Shown here piece after piece: positions 36,159 through 44,861 of a DNA stretch of 64,000 nucleotides. Both the position numbers and the translations under genes were made by a program. A model generated the notes under the pieces. That model ran no database searches and was not told the DNA's origin. It saw only the letters and a list, made by a program, of their open reading frames with translations. This DNA is from Novosphingobium resinovorum (GTDB lineage: Bacteria > Pseudomonadota > Alphaproteobacteria > Sphingomonadales > Sphingomonadaceae): contig NZ_BSFC01000044.1 in the NCBI RefSeq assembly GCF_027922145.1, positions 420,013 through 484,012 of the forward strand, read 5' to 3'. Position 1 is the stretch's first letter. The number at the start of each line of letters is the position of its first letter.

Positions 36159-37910
36159 TCAATTCTCCCCGAACAGTTCCCGCTGCGAGGCTTCGATTTC
36201 CTCGAAGTAGCGTCGCCTCGCGTGCCGTTCGGTCACCACGCCCACGACGTTGCCGACGCCGTCCACCACCGCCAGTTCGTCCGCCACGGCAAGGTCGAAG
36301 GCTTTCAGCATCGCCCGGATGTCCGTGACCGGCGATAGGGTGTTCGCCTGCAGCGTCGCCAGCGTGCCCACTTGTGTATCGGGCGCCAGTTCGGGATTGT
36401 ACGCCGAAGCCGTCGCCACGATCCCGGCGTAGTGCCCCTCGTCATCGAGCAGGATCGCCTTGCTCGTCGAACCCAGCGGCACTTGCGCGCGGAAGTCTGC
36501 GACCGAGAGGCTGGCCGCTGCGCTCTTCCAGTCCTTGCGCATGATGCGCCCGGCCGTCAGCGCCAGCATCCAGCCGATATCGCGCGGGGACCGGATGATC
36601 GAGCCGCGCACGTGCAGGCGCCAGGTGGAGAACGAATAGCCGAAGGTCTCGCGGGTCAGCGCGCTCGACACCAGCGAGGCGGTCAGCACAACGCCCATCA
36701 GCGCGAAGTCGTGGGTGGTCTCCAGCATCAGCATGGCGAGCGTCATCGGGCCGCCCACCACCGAGACCGCGAGCGCCGACATGCCGACCAGCGCGGCGTC
36801 GTTGATGTCGAGCGCGATACCCGCCATCGATGCGAGCGCGGCGAAGATCAGCCCGACCAGCGAGCCGATGAACAGCGAGGCGAAGAACAGGCCGCCGCGA
36901 AATCCGAAGGCGATCGAGATCGCGGAGGCCAGCACCTTGAGCACCAGCACGGTGACGAGGAACTGCAGCGCCGGTTGCATCGCGATGTTGAGGTGCATCG
37001 CCCCGTGCCCGGCGGAAAGCGTCTGCGGGGTCACCATGGCGAGCGGCATCAGCAGGAACCCGCCGATCACCGGCTTCCAGCGCGCGATGCGACCGCTTGC
37101 GCCCTGCATCTTCTGCTCCGCGAAGGTGACGAGACGCATCATCGCGATGCCCACCAGCGCGCAGGCGAGGCCCAGGATGGTGTAGATGAAGTAGTCGCCG
37201 GTGGTCAGCGTCCGGTCGGCGGCGGTGGCGATGAGGTAGGGCTCCACTCCCAGCGCCCGCGTCACGAAGGCGGCGCCCAGCGCGGCAGCCACGACCGGAG
37301 CGATCGCGGCGGGCGTATATGTTCCGATGACGATCTCGAAGGCGTAGAACGCGCCCGCCAGCGGCGCTCCGAACGCGGCGCCGACCGCTGCGCCCGCGCC
37401 CGCGCCGACAAGGGTGCGCATGTCCGAGCGGCGCAGCTTGAACCACTGCCCCAGCACCGAGGCGACGCCGCCGCCCATCTGCGCATAAGCCGCCTCCAGC
37501 CCCACCGATGCACCCGCGCCATTGGAGAGGATCGTCTGGACCGAGATCACCAGGTTGTCGACGAAGGGAATGCGGCCGCTGTGCAGCGCGTTGGCCTCGA
37601 CGACGTCGATCGGGGCGCGGCGGCGGGCTTTCAGGAAATGCGTCATTGCCACCAGCACCAGCCCGCCCAGCGGCAGCGCCAGTAGGCGCCACCAGTTGCG
37701 GATCTCGCCGAGCGCGCTCAGCCGGTTGTCGCCGATGCCGTAGAGCAGTCGCTGGATGCCGTGGGCGATGAAGCCCTGCAGGTTCGTTAGCCAGCCCGCC
37801 GCCAGCCCGGCGACGAGGGCCAGCACGATGAAGGCCATTTCGCTCGACCGCAGCCGCTGGCGCTGCCGGATGGCCAGGGCCTTGAGAGCGTGAATCCCCA
37901 TGCGTCGCAT
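36159..37910 (-). CDS. ClC-family chloride channel/transporter with CBS pair
   Basis: 583 residues: a ClC membrane domain (about 25-430) and two C-terminal CBS domains (about 455-575). The segment GASVGLEAAYAQMG (133-146) corresponds to the usual GREGP region. The gating glutamate is kept as Glu139, but the flanking Arg and Gly-Pro are replaced. APLAGAFYAFE and GFRGGLFFASLFIG are other ClC landmarks. It may be a chloride/proton exchanger or a channel with nucleotide control through CBS. No neighbour gives a specific role. Confidence 0.88.
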   Translation of the reverse strand: MRRMGIHALKALAIRQRQRLRSSEMAFIVLALVAGLAAGWLTNLQGFIAHGIQRLLYGIGDNRLSALGEIRNWWRLLALPLGGLVLVAMTHFLKARRRAPIDVVEANALHSGRIPFVDNLVISVQTILSNGAGASVGLEAAYAQMGGGVASVLGQWFKLRRSDMRTLVGAGAGAAVGAAFGAPLAGAFYAFEIVIGTYTPAAIAPVVAAALGAAFVTRALGVEPYLIATAADRTLTTGDYFIYTILGLACALVGIAMMRLVTFAEQKMQGASGRIARWKPVIGGFLLMPLAMVTPQTLSAGHGAMHLNIAMQPALQFLVTVLVLKVLASAISIAFGFRGGLFFASLFIGSLVGLIFAALASMAGIALDINDAALVGMSALAVSVVGGPMTLAMLMLETTHDFALMGVVLTASLVSSALTRETFGYSFSTWRLHVRGSIIRSPRDIGWMLALTAGRIMRKDWKSAAASLSVADFRAQVPLGSTSKAILLDDEGHYAGIVATASAYNPELAPDTQVGTLATLQANTLSPVTDIRAMLKAFDLAVADELAVVDGVGNVVGVVTERHARRRYFEEIEASQRELFGEN

Positions 37911-37966
37911 CGGGCCGATTGGGCCGGGCAGGGAGGGGGAGTCAAGCGGAAGTAAGATGGGAAAAG

Positions 37967-38078
37967 ACCCACCCCCAGCCCCTCCCGCAGGCGGGAGGGG
38001 AGAAACAGCGGCACGCCCTCCCGCCTGCGGGAGGGCCGGAAGGCTTGGGAGCGCAGCGACCTAGCCGTACGGGGTGGG
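37967..38078. repeat. Dispersed repeat family B, copy 3 (diverged)
   Basis: It has CCCACCCCC ... GGGGTGGG borders and two CCCTCCCGC(C/A)(T/G)GCGGGAGGG hairpins as in copies 1 and 2. The tail differs (GGGAGCGCAGCGACCTAGCCG), so this copy is older or belongs to a subfamily. It lies between the ClC and SDR genes. Confidence 0.82.
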
Positions 38079-38085
38079 TGTTCGC

Positions 38086-38880
38086 TTACTTCGGCGGCAT
38101 GCGGATCGCGCCGTCGAGGCGGATGCATTGGCCGTTGAAATAGATGTTGCGCACCAGTTCGAGCACCAGCGAGCCGAACTCCTCCGGATTGCCGAGACGG
38201 CGCGGGAAGGGCACCGCCTTGCCGAGGTTCTCGTACACTTCGGGCGCATGTTCCTTGACGCGCAGCATTGGCGGCGTCGCGAAAGTGCCGGGCATGATCG
38301 CGTTGACGCGGATGCCGAGGTCCATGAGGTCGCGCGCCATCGGCAGGACCATCGCGTTCACTGCGCCCTTGCCGCCGCCGTAGGCGACCTGACCGATCTG
38401 TCCGTCCTCTGCGGCGGCCGAGGAGGTGAGGATGATCGTGCCGCGTTCGCCGTCATCGTTCAGGGTCTCGGCCGTTGCCATGCCCAGCGCCGCGATCGAG
38501 GCGACGCGGTAGGAGGCGGTGAAGATTCCTTCGGCCGACTTGGCGATCTGCTCGGTCGGCGTGCGCTTGTAGCCGCCGGTCTTCTTGTCGAACGAGACGG
38601 TCTTGCCGCCGCCCGCGACGATTGCGCAGTGGACGACGATGCGCTCCTGCCCATGGGCCTCGCGCGCCTTGGCGAAGCCGGCCTCGACGCTCTCCTCGCT
38701 GGTGATGTCGACGTTGCAGAACACGCCGCCGATTTCCGCCGCGAACGCTTCGCCCGCGTCCTCGCTGATGTCGAAGATGGCGACCTTAACGCCTGCATCG
38801 GCCAGCGCCTTCGCACTCGCCCGGCCAAGGCCCGAGGCGCCGCCGGTGACCACGGCGGCAAGGGTGTTGTCGATCTTCAT
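38086..38880 (-). CDS. SDR-family oxidoreductase (paralogue of the 8.2-kb SDR)
   Basis: 264 residues. It has TGGASGLG near the start, Asp after VAIFD, catalytic Ser in LTSSAA, and Tyr/Lys in AYGGGK. The usual NAG motif reads HCAIVAGG, an unusual form. VAIFD, EIGGVFC, AHGQER, DGQIGQ and VPFPRRLG are shared with the SDR at 8218-9003. It probably acts on a hydroxyacyl-CoA or similar alcohol. The ATG at 38880 has CGGGGAG 6 bases upstream; another ATG 6 bases earlier abuts that site. Confidence 0.86.
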   Translation of the reverse strand: MKIDNTLAAVVTGGASGLGRASAKALADAGVKVAIFDISEDAGEAFAAEIGGVFCNVDITSEESVEAGFAKAREAHGQERIVVHCAIVAGGGKTVSFDKKTGGYKRTPTEQIAKSAEGIFTASYRVASIAALGMATAETLNDDGERGTIILTSSAAAEDGQIGQVAYGGGKGAVNAMVLPMARDLMDLGIRVNAIMPGTFATPPMLRVKEHAPEVYENLGKAVPFPRRLGNPEEFGSLVLELVRNIYFNGQCIRLDGAIRMPPK

Positions 38881-39062
38881 ATTCATCTCCCCGAATCGTA
38901 TCGAGGGTCTGGCTAGCGCAGCCCGCTCCGCCGTGTCGCGGCGGCGATGCTAACCCGGCGCAAGTATCGCTCGGGCGTCCCGGACCACGGGCTTTGCGGT
39001 CGCGGGGAACCGAGTATGGCGCGGCGTATTCTGCCTGATGCCCTGCCGTGAGGAATTCATCA

Positions 39063-39860
39063 TTGCGTAACCGCCTGCTCGTCTTCCTCTGCCTGACCGC
39101 GCTGCCGTCGATGGTGCGGGCCGAGGACCGCGACTACTGCCCCGATCGTCCGGGCATTTCCACGCCTGCATGCACGCTCGGGCCGGGCGAATGGTCGGTC
39201 GAGGTGGGCGTGGGCGACTGGACCCTGAACCGGGATACCAGCCAGCGGCAGGACGTGATCCTGCTCGGCGATACCCTGCTGCGCCGTGGCATCGCCGAGC
39301 ATGCCGAACTGCAGGTGGAGTGGTCGGCGCTCGGCCTCGCTCGTACGAGGGATCGGGCAAGCGGGGGCGTCGATCATGTGACGAGCGTAGGTGACGTGAC
39401 GCTGGCGTTGCGCCGCAATCTGATCAATCCGGACGGCTCCGGCTTTTCGATTGCGCTGATGCCCTTCGTATCGCTCCCGGTCGGACGCGAGCCGGTCGGC
39501 GCCGGGGACTGGGCGGCGGGTCTGCAGGTGCCGCTGTTCTACGAACTTACTGATGCGGTGAGCCTCGTCACCACCACGGACTTCGAGGCTGCCGTGGACG
39601 AGGATGGCCACGGGCGGCACTTCGCGTTCGACGAGGCAGTAGGCGCTGCGCTGAAGCTCGACGACAGCCTGACCGCTACGGCCGAATACCAGCTGACGGC
39701 GGATCGCGATCCGCAGCATCGCCATGTCGAGCATCTCGCCGGATTGTCGCTCGGCTGGCAGCCGGCGGACGATCTTCAGCTGGACGTCGGTGCCAATGCC
39801 GGACTGGATAGGGATGCACCCGACATGGAGGTGTACTTCGGGGTGTCGCGGCGGTTCTGA
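39063..39860 (+). CDS. Outer-membrane beta-barrel protein (phenol-degradation MetA/transporter-like)
   Basis: 265 residues with a signal peptide (RNRLLVFLCLTALPSMVRAED), alternating hydrophobic strands and a terminal phenylalanine (GVSRRF), all typical of an outer-membrane barrel. The opening YCPDRPGISTPACTLGPGEWSVEVG resembles the MetA-pathway/transporter family. A TTG at 39063 with AGGA 8 bases upstream is preferred; a GTG 15 bases earlier lacks a ribosome site. The function is not known. Confidence 0.7.
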   Translation: MRNRLLVFLCLTALPSMVRAEDRDYCPDRPGISTPACTLGPGEWSVEVGVGDWTLNRDTSQRQDVILLGDTLLRRGIAEHAELQVEWSALGLARTRDRASGGVDHVTSVGDVTLALRRNLINPDGSGFSIALMPFVSLPVGREPVGAGDWAAGLQVPLFYELTDAVSLVTTTDFEAAVDEDGHGRHFAFDEAVGAALKLDDSLTATAEYQLTADRDPQHRHVEHLAGLSLGWQPADDLQLDVGANAGLDRDAPDMEVYFGVSRRF

Positions 39861-39870
39861 CGCCCGTGGG

Positions 39871-40314
39871 TCAGAGTGCCTGATCGGCCGGGGCAAAAGT
39901 GCGGAAAATCTGCCGCAGATCGTCGCGGCGGGTAAGTGCATCGGCCAGCGTGTAACGATCAAGCACGTCGAGAAAGGCACGTGTCGCCTCGTTGAAGACG
40001 CGCGGAAGGGTGCAGGCGGTGTGCACTATGCAACTCGTGCAGTCGACCAGCTGGAAGCCGGTTTCGGTATGGCGTACAACCTCGCCGACGGTGATCTCGT
40101 TCGCCTGGCGACCCAGCCTCAGCCCGCCGCCACGACCGCGTACGGTTTCTAGAAACCCGGCCTGGCCAAGATCCTGCACCACTTTCATAAGATGATTGCG
40201 TGAAATGTCGTAAGTCTGCGCGATCTCGGCGATCGAGGAGAGGTCCCCTTCGTCCCTCGCACCGACATGCAGCAGGACGCGCACGGCATAGTCGGTGTAA
40301 CGGGTCAGTTGCAC
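39871..40314 (-). CDS. Rrf2-family regulator, NsrR-like
   Basis: 147 residues, GTG start. The winged helix (YTDYAVRVLLHVG; DISRNHLMKVVQDLGQAGFLETVRGRGGG) is followed by three cysteines, Cys92-x2-Cys95-x5-Cys101, that would ligate an Fe-S cluster. The overall pattern fits the nitric-oxide sensor NsrR. The Cys spacing is tighter than in the E. coli protein, so the signal could differ. No NO-detoxification gene lies beside it. Confidence 0.86.
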   Translation of the reverse strand: MQLTRYTDYAVRVLLHVGARDEGDLSSIAEIAQTYDISRNHLMKVVQDLGQAGFLETVRGRGGGLRLGRQANEITVGEVVRHTETGFQLVDCTSCIVHTACTLPRVFNEATRAFLDVLDRYTLADALTRRDDLRQIFRTFAPADQAL

Positions 40315-40449
40315 GCAGGCGTTCCGAAGCTGTTCATCGGATACTCATGCCGTGCAAGTGCAGTGCGATGCAACCCGTGCCGATACAATGTCTCATCACG
40401 GGGCGGTCGGACGGCAGGCGGTTCGTCGCCTGCCGTCCGCATTTATCGT

Positions 40450-41103
40450 TCAGAACAGGGCAATGATTCCGCGCGAAGGGTCGACGAGGCCCTCCCAGAT
40501 CATCTTGCCCGCGACCCACAGGATCACCATAAGACCGACGTAGGCGAGCCAGCGATAGCGCTCGATCACGCGGGCGAGCACGTTGGCGGCAATGCCCATC
40601 AGCGCAACCGAGAGGATCAGGCCGACGGCAAGGATGCCGGGGTGATCGCGGGCCGCGCCCGCGACTGCCAGCACATTGTCGATGCTCATGCTGACGTCGG
40701 CGACGGCGACGGCCCATGCCGCGCCGGCGAAGCTGCGTGGGGCGACCTTGGCGATGGTCGAATCTGGGTGCTCGTCGGTGTGGTCCTCGCGCAGTTCGCG
40801 CCACATCTTCCATGCCACCCAGACGAGCAGGAGCCCGCCCGCGAAGACGAGGCCGACGATCTGCATCAGCTGGCTTACCACGAGCGCGAAGGCGACGCGC
40901 AGCACCAGCGCGGCGATCACGCCGATCATGATGACCTTGCGGCGCATCGCGGCGGGAAGCCCGGCGGCGAGGGCGCCGACGACGATCGCGTTGTCGGCGG
41001 CCAGCATGATGTCGATCAGCACCACCTGCCCGAAGGCGGACAGCGCGGCCGGGCTGGTGATGTTGGAGAAGTCGGCAACGATGTGCTGCCACAAGTCGGT
41101 CAT
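40450..41103 (-). CDS. TerC-family integral membrane protein
   Basis: 217 residues, about seven membrane helices, with the two internal-repeat signatures LIDIMLAADNAIVV and VADVSMSIDNVLAV whose Asp/Asn residues are proposed metal ligands. TerC-family proteins are linked to manganese export and to metal loading of secreted proteins. The ATG overlaps the stop of the ATP-grasp gene by four bases (ATGA), with AGGGA upstream. It is the last gene of the abrB-ATP-grasp-terC operon. No yybP-ykoY-like leader is seen because there is no 5' gap. Confidence 0.9.
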   Translation of the reverse strand: MTDLWQHIVADFSNITSPAALSAFGQVVLIDIMLAADNAIVVGALAAGLPAAMRRKVIMIGVIAALVLRVAFALVVSQLMQIVGLVFAGGLLLVWVAWKMWRELREDHTDEHPDSTIAKVAPRSFAGAAWAVAVADVSMSIDNVLAVAGAARDHPGILAVGLILSVALMGIAANVLARVIERYRWLAYVGLMVILWVAGKMIWEGLVDPSRGIIALF

Positions 41104-42170
41104 GCGGTATTGTCCCTGTTGGTCCACGCGCCGCGGATGGCCGCGACGAGGAGGTCTGCGTAGCGCCAGCCTACAGCGGCGGCGGCGATTGTGGAAAGGC
41201 TGTCCTCATGCTCGCGGCCGGGTCGGCCCGCGCCGGTGAGGTTGGGTTTGATGTTGACGTCGAACAGCAGGTAGGCGCCGGTCACGTCCTGGCGGCAGTC
41301 GATCCGCATCGGGGTGCGGATGCCGATGATCGCGGCGGCCTGCTCGCAGGCGGCGGTGACCACGACGATGGCCGGGTCAGCGCATTCCTCGCCCGTCATC
41401 GCGGCGCTGTTGGTGCTGACGGGCACGTCGCCGTTGTAGGGCGCGACGTCGTCATGCTGGTCGAATCGGCGGACCGGGGGGAGGGCGAAGGGGCCGGTTG
41501 CCCCCTCTCGTCCCGCTGCGGGCATGACGGTGATCGTGATTTCCTGACCCGGCAGGAACTGCTCGATCATGATTGCGGTGCCGAATTTGCCGCCTGCGAC
41601 GATGGCGCGGGTGCTCGCGATCATCTCTTCAATGCTGCGCGCGACGCTGACGCCCTGACTGCCGCGCCCGCGCAAAGGCTTGACCACCAGCGGGAGGTGC
41701 CCGGCGAAGGCGGCAAGCTGCGCCTCAATATCGGGCGCGGCGCCGTCGACCACCCAGGAACCGGCGACGGGCAGGCCCTCGGCGGCGAGGCGGGCGTTGG
41801 TGGCGGCTTTGTCGTCCACCTCTTGCATGGTGCGCGGATCGGCGCTGACCACCCATGCGCGGCGGCTGGCGGCTTCGATCGGGTGGCCGTCGAACACGAC
41901 GGTGTTGGCCCAGAGCAGCGTCGCGCCTGCTGCCAGCGCGGCGTCGATGCCGTCGGGCGTGTCGGGCCAGACCCAGTCGAACACCGATGTGGGATCGGGA
42001 TCGGCCACCGGCGTCACCAGCGTGCAGCCGACCGAGCGCAGCGCGACGCCCATGTCGGCGCCGCTGTCAGAATAGCCGCCGGGCTTGGCGTCCTTGCGCT
42101 GGCCGTCGATCACCGGCGGTTCGATCGCCTGGTAGAGGATGGCGATCTGTTCGCGGAAGGGATCAGGCAT
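41100..42170 (-). CDS. ATP-grasp enzyme, D-Ala-D-Ala-ligase-like
   Basis: 356 residues. The ATP-grasp core is visible: LVVKPLRGRGSQGV (phosphate-binding lysine and glycine loop), IMIEQFLPGQEITITVM and the C-terminal metal/ATP site FDVNIKPNLTGAGRPGR. An N-terminal pre-ATP-grasp domain (residues 1-110) contains KPGGYSDSGADMGVAL. It should join a carboxylate to an amine or thiol through an acyl phosphate; substrates are unknown. It overlaps abrB by 8 bases and terC by 4, so the three proteins are tightly coupled. Confidence 0.82.
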   Translation of the reverse strand: MPDPFREQIAILYQAIEPPVIDGQRKDAKPGGYSDSGADMGVALRSVGCTLVTPVADPDPTSVFDWVWPDTPDGIDAALAAGATLLWANTVVFDGHPIEAASRRAWVVSADPRTMQEVDDKAATNARLAAEGLPVAGSWVVDGAAPDIEAQLAAFAGHLPLVVKPLRGRGSQGVSVARSIEEMIASTRAIVAGGKFGTAIMIEQFLPGQEITITVMPAAGREGATGPFALPPVRRFDQHDDVAPYNGDVPVSTNSAAMTGEECADPAIVVVTAACEQAAAIIGIRTPMRIDCRQDVTGAYLLFDVNIKPNLTGAGRPGREHEDSLSTIAAAAVGWRYADLLVAAIRGAWTNRDNTA

Positions 42171-43236
42171 CTGGCGACCTCATGAACGTGAACGCGGCGG
42201 GCGCGCCGATGATGACCAGCACCACGCGGACGAGGTGGTGGACGACCACGAAGCTTGCCTCCAGTGCGAGGCTGAGGGCCACCATGCTCATTTCCGCCAC
42301 GCCGCCGGGCGAGTAGGCCAGCGTCAGCAGCGCCGGGTCCAGTCCGGTAGCCCAGCCGATGCCGAATGCCCAGACGAAGGTTATGACCAAGAGGATCGCG
42401 GTCGATCCCGCCGCCAGCATCAGCGTGCGCAGCAGCGTCGGCAGGTCCAGCCCTACGAAACGGCAGCCGATCGTCGCGCCGAGGCCGACCTGCGCGGCGG
42501 CGATGGCCCATGCCGGGATGTGGAAGTCGCTGAGGCCCGTCAGGTGGACGGCGGCGCTGACGAACAGCGGCCCCATCAGGTGCCACGCGGGGAGTTTCAG
42601 CGCGCGGCCGATCACGCTGCCGACGATCATGCAGCCTAGCGCCCATGGCAGCAAGGTCCAGTCGGCCACGCCCGAAACCTGGGGAGGAAGCGGGGCGTGG
42701 CCGGTCTCCGCCTCGAACAGGCGGATGAGGAAGGGGAGGATGAAGACGACGAGGAAGATCCGCGCGCCGTGTATCAGGCCGATCGTGCGCTCGTCCGCGC
42801 CGCGCTCGGAGCCGAGGACGACCATCTCGGCGATGCCTCCCGGCATTCCGGCGAAGTAGGCGGTGGGCGGGTCGAACTTTGCGATCTTGCGGAAATAGAA
42901 GACGCAGGCGATGGCGGCGCTGGTCAGGAACAGCGGTAGCAGTGCGATCGGCACGATCCACTGCGCCGCCTGCGCGGCTATGCCGGGGTGGAACGCACTG
43001 CCCAGCACGACGCCGAGCACGGCCGACATCGGCCTGCGGGTGGCGGAATTCGCGGCGATCGGCAGGCGCGCGATGCTGCCCGCCGCGCACGCGGTCATCG
43101 ATCCCAGCACCCACGGCAGCGGGGCATGGATCGACCAGAAGAAGGCGCCGCCGCACGCGCCGACGGCGAGTGCGGCGATGAAGCGCAGGATGACGCCCAG
43201 CGTCCCCGCGTCACCGATGATCCCCCGCACCGTCAT
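42163..43236 (-). CDS. AbrB-type membrane transporter/regulator (AbrB duplication family)
   Basis: 357 residues, about ten helices. The family's internal duplication is clear: GMPGGIAEMVVLG in the first half and YSPGGVAEMSMVA in the second. Members are putative membrane transporters or regulators of unknown substrate. The start codon and its ribosome site (GGGGCTCGCAATG) lie inside the left arm of repeat A copy 4. First gene of a three-gene overlapping operon. Confidence 0.86.
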   Translation of the reverse strand: MTVRGIIGDAGTLGVILRFIAALAVGACGGAFFWSIHAPLPWVLGSMTACAAGSIARLPIAANSATRRPMSAVLGVVLGSAFHPGIAAQAAQWIVPIALLPLFLTSAAIACVFYFRKIAKFDPPTAYFAGMPGGIAEMVVLGSERGADERTIGLIHGARIFLVVFILPFLIRLFEAETGHAPLPPQVSGVADWTLLPWALGCMIVGSVIGRALKLPAWHLMGPLFVSAAVHLTGLSDFHIPAWAIAAAQVGLGATIGCRFVGLDLPTLLRTLMLAAGSTAILLVITFVWAFGIGWATGLDPALLTLAYSPGGVAEMSMVALSLALEASFVVVHHLVRVVLVIIGAPAAFTFMRSPDA

Positions 43237-43313
43237 TGCGAGCCCCGCAGGGGCGCGGCAATCCAGAGCGGTGTGAGGCCGCCCTGGGTTGCTTCGCTAT
43301 GCTCGCAATGACG
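43231..43313. repeat. Inverted repeat family A, copy 4, overlapping the abrB start
   Basis: The right arm (43282-43313) matches the family with one change (GCTTCGCTATGCTCGC). The left arm (43231-43262) is a variant, CGTCATTGCGAG followed by CCCCGCAGGGGCGCGGCAATCC. Its CAT at 43234-43236 is the abrB start codon on the minus strand. Confidence 0.85.
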
Positions 43314-43345
43314 AAGGGGGGAGATCACTTCGAAGTACATCCATC

Positions 43346-43479
43346 GTCACCCTGAACTTGTTTCAGGGTCCATCCCCCGGTTTGCGCCGGAGGGTCGTTT
43401 CGCCGGCGGAACCGGCGGCTTGCGGCCCGACGCTCCGGCCCACGGGGCCCGATGGACCCTGAAACGAGTTCAGGGTGAC
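43346..43479. repeat. MITE-like element with 29-bp terminal inverted repeats
   Basis: The arms 43346-43374 and 43451-43479 (beginning GTCACCCTGAACT) match at 28 of 29 positions around a 76-base GC-rich core with its own small hairpins. It encodes nothing. It lies between citMHS and the abrB operon. Confidence 0.85.
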
Positions 43480-43518
43480 GGGGCGTGTGGAGAGAGGTCG
43501 GGCGCGCGAGGATCATGC

Positions 43519-44820
43519 TTAGCCGACGAACGGGAAGGCCAGCACCGCCATGCCCACCACGGTCATGACGAGGCAGCACAGCGCCGCCGGGACCAGCGTG
43601 AACTTCTGGTGGTCGGCCAGATCCACACCGGCAAGGCTCACCAGCAGGTAGGTCGAGGGCACCAGCGGGCTCAGCAGGTGGACCGGCTGGCCCATCAGCG
43701 AGGCGCGGGCGATCGCCATCGGCTCGACGCCGTAGTGCGCACCGGCTTCGGCGAGGATCGGCAGCATGCCGAAGTAGAAGGCGTCGTTCGAGATGAAGAA
43801 CGTGCCCGGCAGGCTGATGAGCGCGGTGATCGGCGCCATGTAGGGGCCGAGGACCGGCGGGATCAGGCCGACGACTTCCTTGCTCATCGCCTCGACCATG
43901 CCGGTGCCCGACAGGATGCCGGTGAAGATGCCCGCCGCGAAGATCAGTGAGACGACCGAAAGGACGTTGCCCGCATGCGCGCTGATGCGCTCCTTCTGCG
44001 ACTTGGTGTCGGGGTAGTTGGCGATCATCGAGATGGCGAAGGCCAGCATCATCAGGATCGGCAGCGGCAGCACGCCCCAGACCAGCAGCACCAGCAGCGC
44101 GATGACGAGCGCGCCGTTGAACCAGATCATCTTCGGGCGGCGCGCTTCGGGCCACTGCGAGACGGCGAGGTCGCTGGCTTCCAGTGCGGCGAGGTTCTCC
44201 ACCTTGCCGATGCGGCGACGCTCCTTGCGGCCGAAGTAGATGGCGAGGCCGACGAGGAACGCGAGGCCCGCGATCATGCCGGGGATGAGCGGCAGGAACA
44301 GCGCGGCGGGATCGAGCTTCAGGGCGCTGGCGGCGCGGGCGGTCGGCCCGCCCCACGGCGTCAGGTTCATCACGCCGCTCGTCACCATCAGCAGGCAGAC
44401 GAGGTAGAGGCGGTTCATGTCGTAGCGCTTGTAGAGCGGCAGCATGGCGGCCATCGTGATGATGTAGGTGGTCGAGCCGTCGCCATCGAGGCTGACGAGC
44501 GCGCAGAGCACCACCGAGCCGATCAGGATCAGCATCGGGTCGCCATGGACCAGCCGGATCAGCTTGCCGACCAGCGGGTCGAACAGGCCGGTGTCGGTCA
44601 TCGTGCTGAAGAACAGGATCGCGAACAGCAGCATGACGCCGGTGGGCGCGAGGTTCTTGACGCCGTCGATCATCATGTCGCCGAGGCCCGCATGGAAGCC
44701 GGCGACGAGGGCGAAGAGGGTGGGCACGACGCTCAGCGCGACCAGCGGGGTCATCCGCTTGGTCATGATGAGCGTCATGAAGGTGGCCACCATCAGGAAG
44801 CCGATAAGGGCGAGACTCAT
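43519..44820 (-). CDS. CitMHS-family citrate/metal-citrate transporter
   Basis: 433 residues, about 12 helices. Family landmarks include LLFAILFFSTMTDTGLFDP, SLDGDGSTTYIITMAAMLPLY, VMNLTPWGGPTARAASAL and SNDAFYFGMLPIL. CitMHS proteins import citrate, often as a divalent-metal complex, with protons. It lies 41 bases after the porin gene, same strand, and so belongs to the binding protein-porin-citMHS operon facing tctDE. Citrate as substrate is family knowledge; its use here is inferred. Confidence 0.92.
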   Translation of the reverse strand: MSLALIGFLMVATFMTLIMTKRMTPLVALSVVPTLFALVAGFHAGLGDMMIDGVKNLAPTGVMLLFAILFFSTMTDTGLFDPLVGKLIRLVHGDPMLILIGSVVLCALVSLDGDGSTTYIITMAAMLPLYKRYDMNRLYLVCLLMVTSGVMNLTPWGGPTARAASALKLDPAALFLPLIPGMIAGLAFLVGLAIYFGRKERRRIGKVENLAALEASDLAVSQWPEARRPKMIWFNGALVIALLVLLVWGVLPLPILMMLAFAISMIANYPDTKSQKERISAHAGNVLSVVSLIFAAGIFTGILSGTGMVEAMSKEVVGLIPPVLGPYMAPITALISLPGTFFISNDAFYFGMLPILAEAGAHYGVEPMAIARASLMGQPVHLLSPLVPSTYLLVSLAGVDLADHQKFTLVPAALCCLVMTVVGMAVLAFPFVG

Positions 44821-44861
44821 TGTTGGTCCCCGGTTCTGGTCATGGTTTGAAAGGGAAAGGC

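Noticed and set aside
40315..41127. Manganese (yybP-ykoY) riboswitch ahead of terC
   Set aside because: terC begins inside the end of the ATP-grasp gene, so there is no leader; nothing resembling the riboswitch was seen.
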